Assembly: GCA_051745265.1 (NCBI GenBank)
Contig: JBNJDW010000084.1
Span: forward strand, 1-7,654
From: JBNJDW01 sp051745265
GTDB lineage: Bacteria; Pseudomonadota; Alphaproteobacteria; Micavibrionales; CSBR16-224
DNA: 7,654 nt
Direction: 5' to 3'
Shown here: positions 4,788 through 7,654 of the stretch, one piece after another
Position numbering within the stretch: position 1 is the stretch's first letter
How the letters are laid out: each line of letters begins with the position of its first letter
Program-made: the position numbers and the translations under genes
Notes under the pieces: model-generated
Database searches by the model: none
What the model was told of the DNA's origin: nothing
Seen by the model: only the letters and a program-made list of their open reading frames with translations

Positions 4788-6470
4788 ATGTCTGCACGCG
4801 TATTAGTCGTTGATGATATATTACCGAATGTTAAATTGCTCGAAGCCAAGCTGAGCAGTGAATATTTCGATGTCTTGACCGCCACCAACGGGCCGGAGGC
4901 TCTGGAAATTGCCGAGCGCGATGCGCCTGATATTGTCCTTCTGGATGTGATGATGCCGGGCATGGATGGCTTTGAAGTCTGTGAGCGGCTAAAAAGTAAT
5001 TCCAAAACCGCACATATTCCCGTTGTTATGGTGACGGCCCTGACCGATGCCACGGACCGGGTCCGCGGGCTTGAATCCGGCGCGGATGATTTTCTGAGTA
5101 AACCTTTGAATGATACGGCGCTCATGGCGCGGGTCCGTTCGCTCGTTCGTCTGAAGATGACGGTGGATGAATGGCGTATTCGCGAAACCACCGCCAACCA
5201 GTTTGGGATCATGGATACCGGCAGCAATGCGATGATGGAATCGGCCGCCGAAGCCAAAGTCCTGATCGTCGAAGATAAAGATTTTGAAAGCGATAAGTTT
5301 ATCGAAACGCTTGACCGCGACGATGATATGGTGATGCCGGTCCATAGCGGGGAGCAAGCCATATCATTGGCGCAGGAGCATGAATTTGATCTGATTACTG
5401 TCAGTCTGAATATGGAACAGGAAGACGGATTGCGTCTGGTGTCGCATCTGCGTTCGAACGAGCGCACACGCTCGGTGCCGATTTTGATGGTCGGTATGGA
5501 AGAAGATATGAAGCGTATTGCCCAGGGGCTGGAAATCGGCGCACATGATTATATTTTGCGTCCGGTTGACCGGAACGAACTGCTGGCCCGCGTCCGCACG
5601 CAGGTCCGCCGCAAACGTTATCAGGAACGGTTGCGTTCTAACTATGAGCACAGTCTGAATATGGCCTTGACCGACAGCCTGACCGGATTGTTCAACCGCC
5701 GTTATCTGAACGTCCATTTTGGCCGTATTCTGGCCAATATTGCCGAAAGCCGAAAGCCGATCGGTGTTTTGATGCTGGATATTGATAATTTTAAGATGGT
5801 CAATGATACCTATGGCCATAATGTCGGCGATGAGATTTTAAAACAGTTTGCCGATCGTATTGTTCAGCGCCTTCGCAGCTTTGATCTGGTTGCCCGTCAG
5901 GGCGGCGAGGAATTTGTCGCCATTCTGCCGGATATTAATCCCAAGGTCGCCATGCAGGTTTCTGAACGTCTGCGCAAATCAATCGGCGAAGAGCCTTTTG
6001 TTGTCAGTACGGAGGAAGGGCTCTTGACCTGCACGGTCAGTATCGGCGGCGCCATTATCGAAGATCCGAATATCGCGGTTGATGAAGCCCTGAAAAAGGC
6101 TGATGACTGTTTGTATGAAGCCAAAGAGGGCGGGCGTAACCAGTCTATTTTCGCAGGCTATGGACGGGTCAAGCCGGAAATGTATCTCAATGACGAGCAA
6201 CTGGCCGAACTGGCCGAATCCGAAGGGGTCATCCCACCGCCGCCGATGGATACAGACTCCGACGTCAGTGCCCAGAAAAGCCCGGCGGAAGGCGAAGCGG
6301 CTGATACGGGGGCTCAGCCTGAGCCGCAACAACAGCAATCAGAAGCCCAATCACAGCCGCAGCAGCAAGAGCAACAGCAACACACTCCGTCGCCAGAAAC
6401 GCGGCAGGACAAACCAGTCGATGCGGCGCCGGATCCACAGGATCCTCACCATTTTTCCATGCCGGAATAA
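4788..6470 (+). CDS. pleD: PleD, REC-pseudoREC-GGDEF diguanylate cyclase with an unusual Gln/Pro-rich C-terminal tail
   Basis: This 560-residue cytoplasmic response regulator makes c-di-GMP when phosphorylated. REC1 (about 1-122) is complete: D9/D10, phospho-acceptor D53, T83, K105. REC2 (about 157-275) is degenerate: S206 occupies the acceptor position and R258 replaces the lysine, so it probably serves as a dimer adaptor, as in Caulobacter PleD. The GGDEF domain (about 290-455) has DIDNFK (331-336), N339, D348, the I-site RSFD (363-366) and GGEEF (372-376), the variant also found in Caulobacter PleD. Caulobacter PleD is about 454 residues and ends here; this protein adds about 105 residues, first a short acidic stretch, then Pro/Gln-rich low complexity. 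The frame is open throughout, so this is not an obvious frameshift. GGGGAA shortly before the ATG supports the start. A strong terminator directly follows the stop. Confidence 0.95.
   Translation: MSARVLVVDDILPNVKLLEAKLSSEYFDVLTATNGPEALEIAERDAPDIVLLDVMMPGMDGFEVCERLKSNSKTAHIPVVMVTALTDATDRVRGLESGADDFLSKPLNDTALMARVRSLVRLKMTVDEWRIRETTANQFGIMDTGSNAMMESAAEAKVLIVEDKDFESDKFIETLDRDDDMVMPVHSGEQAISLAQEHEFDLITVSLNMEQEDGLRLVSHLRSNERTRSVPILMVGMEEDMKRIAQGLEIGAHDYILRPVDRNELLARVRTQVRRKRYQERLRSNYEHSLNMALTDSLTGLFNRRYLNVHFGRILANIAESRKPIGVLMLDIDNFKMVNDTYGHNVGDEILKQFADRIVQRLRSFDLVARQGGEEFVAILPDINPKVAMQVSERLRKSIGEEPFVVSTEEGLLTCTVSIGGAIIEDPNIAVDEALKKADDCLYEAKEGGRNQSIFAGYGRVKPEMYLNDEQLAELAESEGVIPPPPMDTDSDVSAQKSPAEGEAADTGAQPEPQQQQSEAQSQPQQQEQQQHTPSPETRQDKPVDAAPDPQDPHHFSMPE
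6327..6380 (+). repeat. CAA/CAG glutamine-codon repeat in the pleD tail
   Basis: Codons 514-531 of pleD are mostly CAA and CAG, interrupted by Ser, Glu, Ala and Pro codons. An exact 9-base tandem duplication (6201-6209 and 6210-6218, encoding LAE twice) lies slightly upstream. Such repeats can expand or contract by slippage, so tail length may differ between strains. Confidence 0.7.
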
Positions 6471-6471
6471 A

Positions 6472-6498
6472 AAAAGGCCCCGTTTTCAGGGGCCTTTT
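6472..6498. terminator. Bidirectional intrinsic terminator shared by pleD and rpmG
   Basis: AAAAGGCCCC (6472-6481) and GGGGCCTTTT (6489-6498) form a perfect 10-bp stem with a 7-base loop. It begins two bases after the pleD stop and ends in four T on the plus strand. On the minus strand, where it lies about 30 bases beyond the rpmG stop, it ends in six T. It can therefore stop transcription from both sides. Confidence 0.9.
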
Positions 6499-6529
6499 GC
6501 AATTCTATCGTTAATTCTACCGGGTGAAA

Positions 6530-6700
6530 TTATTTCATTTTGCCTTCAACATATTCAACATGCTTCCGAACAACCGGGTCGTATTTTTTCAATTTCAATT
6601 TTTCCGTTGTATTACGGGTGTTCTTGGATGAAAAATACTGGTGGCCTGTGCCTGCCGAGCTTTTCAGAAGAACTGTCTGACGTGGACCTTTTGTCGCCAT
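6530..6700 (-). CDS. rpmG: 50S ribosomal protein L33 (cysteine-free form)
   Basis: This 56-residue basic protein has the usual L33 length of about 55. It reads MATKGPRQTVLLKSSAGTGH at the N-terminus. The family signature follows: YFSSKNTRNTTEKL (22-35) and KKYDPVVRKHVEY (38-50). The paired CxxC zinc motifs of the C+ form are absent, so it is the zinc-independent form. It is part of the large ribosomal subunit near the E site. AAGGAT lies about 7 nt before the ATG on the minus strand. The gene is convergent with pleD, sharing its terminator, and divergent from the IalB-family gene. A good promoter lies 43-70 bp upstream, so it appears to be transcribed alone. Confidence 0.96.
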   Translation of the reverse strand: MATKGPRQTVLLKSSAGTGHQYFSSKNTRNTTEKLKLKKYDPVVRKHVEYVEGKMK

Positions 6701-6742
6701 GATTTTTATCCTTTTTAAAAATTCCGAATTTGGTTCCCCCGT

Positions 6743-6770
6743 ACAATACGCAGGGCAATGGCAAAGTCAA
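6743..6770 (-). promoter_or_regulatory. Sigma-70 type promoter of rpmG
   Basis: On the minus strand TTGACT (6765-6770, 5/6) and TATTGT (6743-6748, 4/6) are separated by 16 bases. Initiation near 6736 gives a leader of about 35 nt containing the AAGGAT ribosome binding site, consistent with strong constitutive expression of a ribosomal protein. Confidence 0.6.
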
Positions 6771-6834
6771 GCATTATTCGCCCTGCTATGGTAAAAAACC
6801 AGCCCGGCGATACCCGATTTTTTATCTTTCCAGC

Positions 6835-6862
6835 TTGCAAAGCTCTTTTATCTGCTTATCTT
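6835..6862 (+). promoter_or_regulatory. Weak candidate promoter of the IalB-family gene
   Basis: TTGCAA (6835-6840, 4/6) and TATCTT (6857-6862, 4/6) are 16 bases apart. Initiation near 6869 would give a leader of about 54 nt. A TATAGA at 6867-6872 is an alternative -10 with no clear -35. The region is AT-rich, so chance matches are likely. Confidence 0.25.
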
Positions 6863-6922
6863 TGTGTATAGACTATTGTCTGGAGCGAAGGTTTTAATGT
6901 TAATCTAATCAAATGGGGTCAG

Positions 6923-7462
6923 ATGCAAGTTCTGCATTATTCAGGTTCTACCGTTATCAAAACAGGTTTATTATTGGTGATTCTGGTCATGTTGTTTCAT
7001 GGTCAGGCCAGCGCGGCGTCAGAGCCTAAGCTGCTGGGCAGTTACGGCAACTGGAATGCGTTTGTTTTTGAAGACGAGGCCGGTAAAAAAGTCTGTTTCA
7101 TGTCCAGTAAACCAACAGATAAGAAGGGTAACTATACCCAACGCGGTGAGGTTTTTGCCTATGTAACGCACTGGCCGTCCAAAGGGTACCGCAATATGAT
7201 CAATATTGATACCGGTTATACCTATAAGGCAAACAGCACGGTCAGCGTTGAAATCGGCAGCAGTGATTTTACGCTGGCAACCGAAGGCGAAAAAGCCTGG
7301 GCCTATAATCAGGCAGATGACAATGCCATTACCGAGGCCATTCGCAAGGGTATGGACATGATTGTTAAGGGCACATCTTCACGCGGCACGGATACCACAG
7401 ATACTTACAGTCTTAAAGGATCCGGTGATGCGCATGACGCCATTTCCCAGGAATGTAAGTAA
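6923..7462 (+). CDS. Invasion-associated locus B (IalB) family secreted protein
   Basis: This 179-residue protein has a clear signal peptide: K13, a hydrophobic core from about 15 to 25, and cleavage probably after GQASA (residue 31). The mature part of about 148 residues matches the IalB family: LLGSYGNWNAF, KKVCFMSSKP (C58), GNYTQRGEVFAYVTHWP, then the closing MIVKGTSSRGTDTTDTYSL. In Bartonella, IalB is linked to erythrocyte invasion. The family is widespread in free-living alphaproteobacteria, where its role is poorly defined, so virulence should not be inferred. C58 and C178 are the only cysteines in the mature protein and may form a disulfide in the periplasm. GGGG a few bases before the ATG at 6923 supports the start. 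The gene appears monocistronic, with a strong terminator about 30 bp after its stop. Confidence 0.85.
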   Translation: MQVLHYSGSTVIKTGLLLVILVMLFHGQASAASEPKLLGSYGNWNAFVFEDEAGKKVCFMSSKPTDKKGNYTQRGEVFAYVTHWPSKGYRNMINIDTGYTYKANSTVSVEIGSSDFTLATEGEKAWAYNQADDNAITEAIRKGMDMIVKGTSSRGTDTTDTYSLKGSGDAHDAISQECK

Positions 7463-7491
7463 TTCAAGGTTAATTTATCTTTAGCGCATTA

Positions 7492-7519
7492 AAAAAGCCG
7501 GCGGTTAAGCCGGCTTTTT
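7492..7519. terminator. Bidirectional intrinsic terminator between the IalB-family and surface-antigen genes
   Basis: AAAAAGCCGGC (7492-7502) and GCCGGCTTTTT (7509-7519) form a perfect 11-bp stem with a 6-base loop. It ends in a T-run on both strands and lies between two convergent genes, so it can serve both. Confidence 0.9.
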
Positions 7520-7541
7520 CTATATTCAAATCAATATTTGA

Positions 7542-7654
7542 TTAGTTGTTGGTCAGATGCCATTCACCGTATTCATCCTGGCAGGCTGTACCGGTTGCCG
7601 TTTCATTGCGGCCATCAACGACAATGGTCTGGCGGTATTCACGGCAGTAATCGT
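7542..7654 (-). CDS. C-terminal fragment of a surface-antigen family protein (RT0821/Lpp0805 or 17-kDa type)
   Basis: Only the last 36 codons and the TAA stop (7542-7544) lie in the window; the gene continues beyond the right edge. The fragment contains CREYRQTIVVDGRNETATGT, then AC and a Gln, and later GEWHL. That pattern (Cys-Arg-Glu-Tyr/Phe, a beta strand with Gly, Gly-Thr/Arg-Ala-Cys, Gly-x-Trp) recurs at the C-terminus of small alphaproteobacterial surface antigens, which usually carry an N-terminal signal peptide and a glycine-zipper segment. Two cysteines (3 and 24 of the fragment) fit a disulfide. The family call rests on this short motif only. The gene converges on the IalB-family gene, with a shared terminator between them. 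Confidence 0.6.
   Translation of the reverse strand, partial: DYCREYRQTIVVDGRNETATGTACQDEYGEWHLTNN

Noticed and set aside
6150..6470. Possibility that the pleD tail is a frameshift artefact reading into a wrong frame
   Set aside because: The frame stays open for about 105 codons and ends two bases before a strong terminator. It also has structured composition (acidic, then Gln/Pro), which fits a genuine extension better than random out-of-frame sequence.
6103..6702. A 199-codon plus-strand frame overlapping the pleD tail, the terminator and rpmG
   Set aside because: It lies out of frame inside pleD and antisense to rpmG. Its product is Ser/Arg/Asn-rich with no family resemblance, it spans a strong terminator, and it is explained by the two real genes.
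6788..6871. A 27-codon plus-strand frame upstream of the IalB-family gene
   Set aside because: There is no ribosome binding site before its ATG and no conserved features; it overlaps the candidate promoter region and is too short to support.
6894..6903. Two TTAA half-sites upstream of the IalB-family gene, considered as a CtrA box
   Set aside because: The half-sites are only 2 bases apart, whereas CtrA boxes need about 7. No proper CtrA box was seen in any intergenic region of the window.
7526..7541. AT-rich hairpin TCAAAT-CAAT-ATTTGA just after the surface-antigen stop
   Set aside because: A six-bp AT-only stem without a T-run. The strong terminator at 7492-7519 already serves this gap, and chance pairing is likely in AT-rich DNA.

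Overview
The window is ordinary chromosomal DNA of an alphaproteobacterium of moderate GC content. The evidence is a DivK/PleD pair arranged as in Caulobacter, an EipB (DUF1849) periplasmic protein, an invasion-associated locus B (IalB) family protein, a divergent rnd/aspS pair, a cysteine-free alphaproteobacterial L33 and the end of a small surface antigen. The order within the class cannot be fixed from the sequence. There are no mobile elements, CRISPR arrays, tRNAs or rRNAs, and no gene-free stretch exceeds about 225 bases.

Layout: the N-terminal half of ribonuclease D (1-447, minus, runs off the left edge) diverges from aspS (595-2406, plus). aspS converges, with only 2 bp between stop codons, on a small soluble diguanylate cyclase (2409-3149, minus). 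That cyclase diverges across an AT-rich 185-bp region from an EipB-like secreted protein (3335-4270, plus), which is followed on the same strand by divK (4339-4713) and pleD (4788-6470). A bidirectional terminator separates pleD from rpmG (6530-6700, minus). rpmG diverges from an IalB-family secreted protein (6923-7462, plus), and a second bidirectional terminator separates that from the C-terminus of a surface-antigen protein (7542-7654, minus, runs off the right edge).

Two themes appear. The first is cell-cycle and c-di-GMP control: DivK is the single-domain regulator that in Caulobacter signals through the PleC/DivJ kinases, PleD is the phosphorylation-activated diguanylate cyclase controlled by the same kinases, and a second cyclase lies about 1.2 kb upstream on the other strand. 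Both cyclases keep active-site and product-inhibition motifs. The second is the cell envelope: EipB, IalB and the surface-antigen fragment are exported types, and each carries a cysteine pair. rnd, aspS and rpmG are housekeeping genes of RNA processing and translation.

I did not find an undescribed system. The most distinctive points are the Gln/Pro-rich tail of about 105 residues on PleD, the placement of eipB directly upstream of divK-pleD, a possibly leaderless rnd transcript, and an extended -10 promoter that decides the eipB start.
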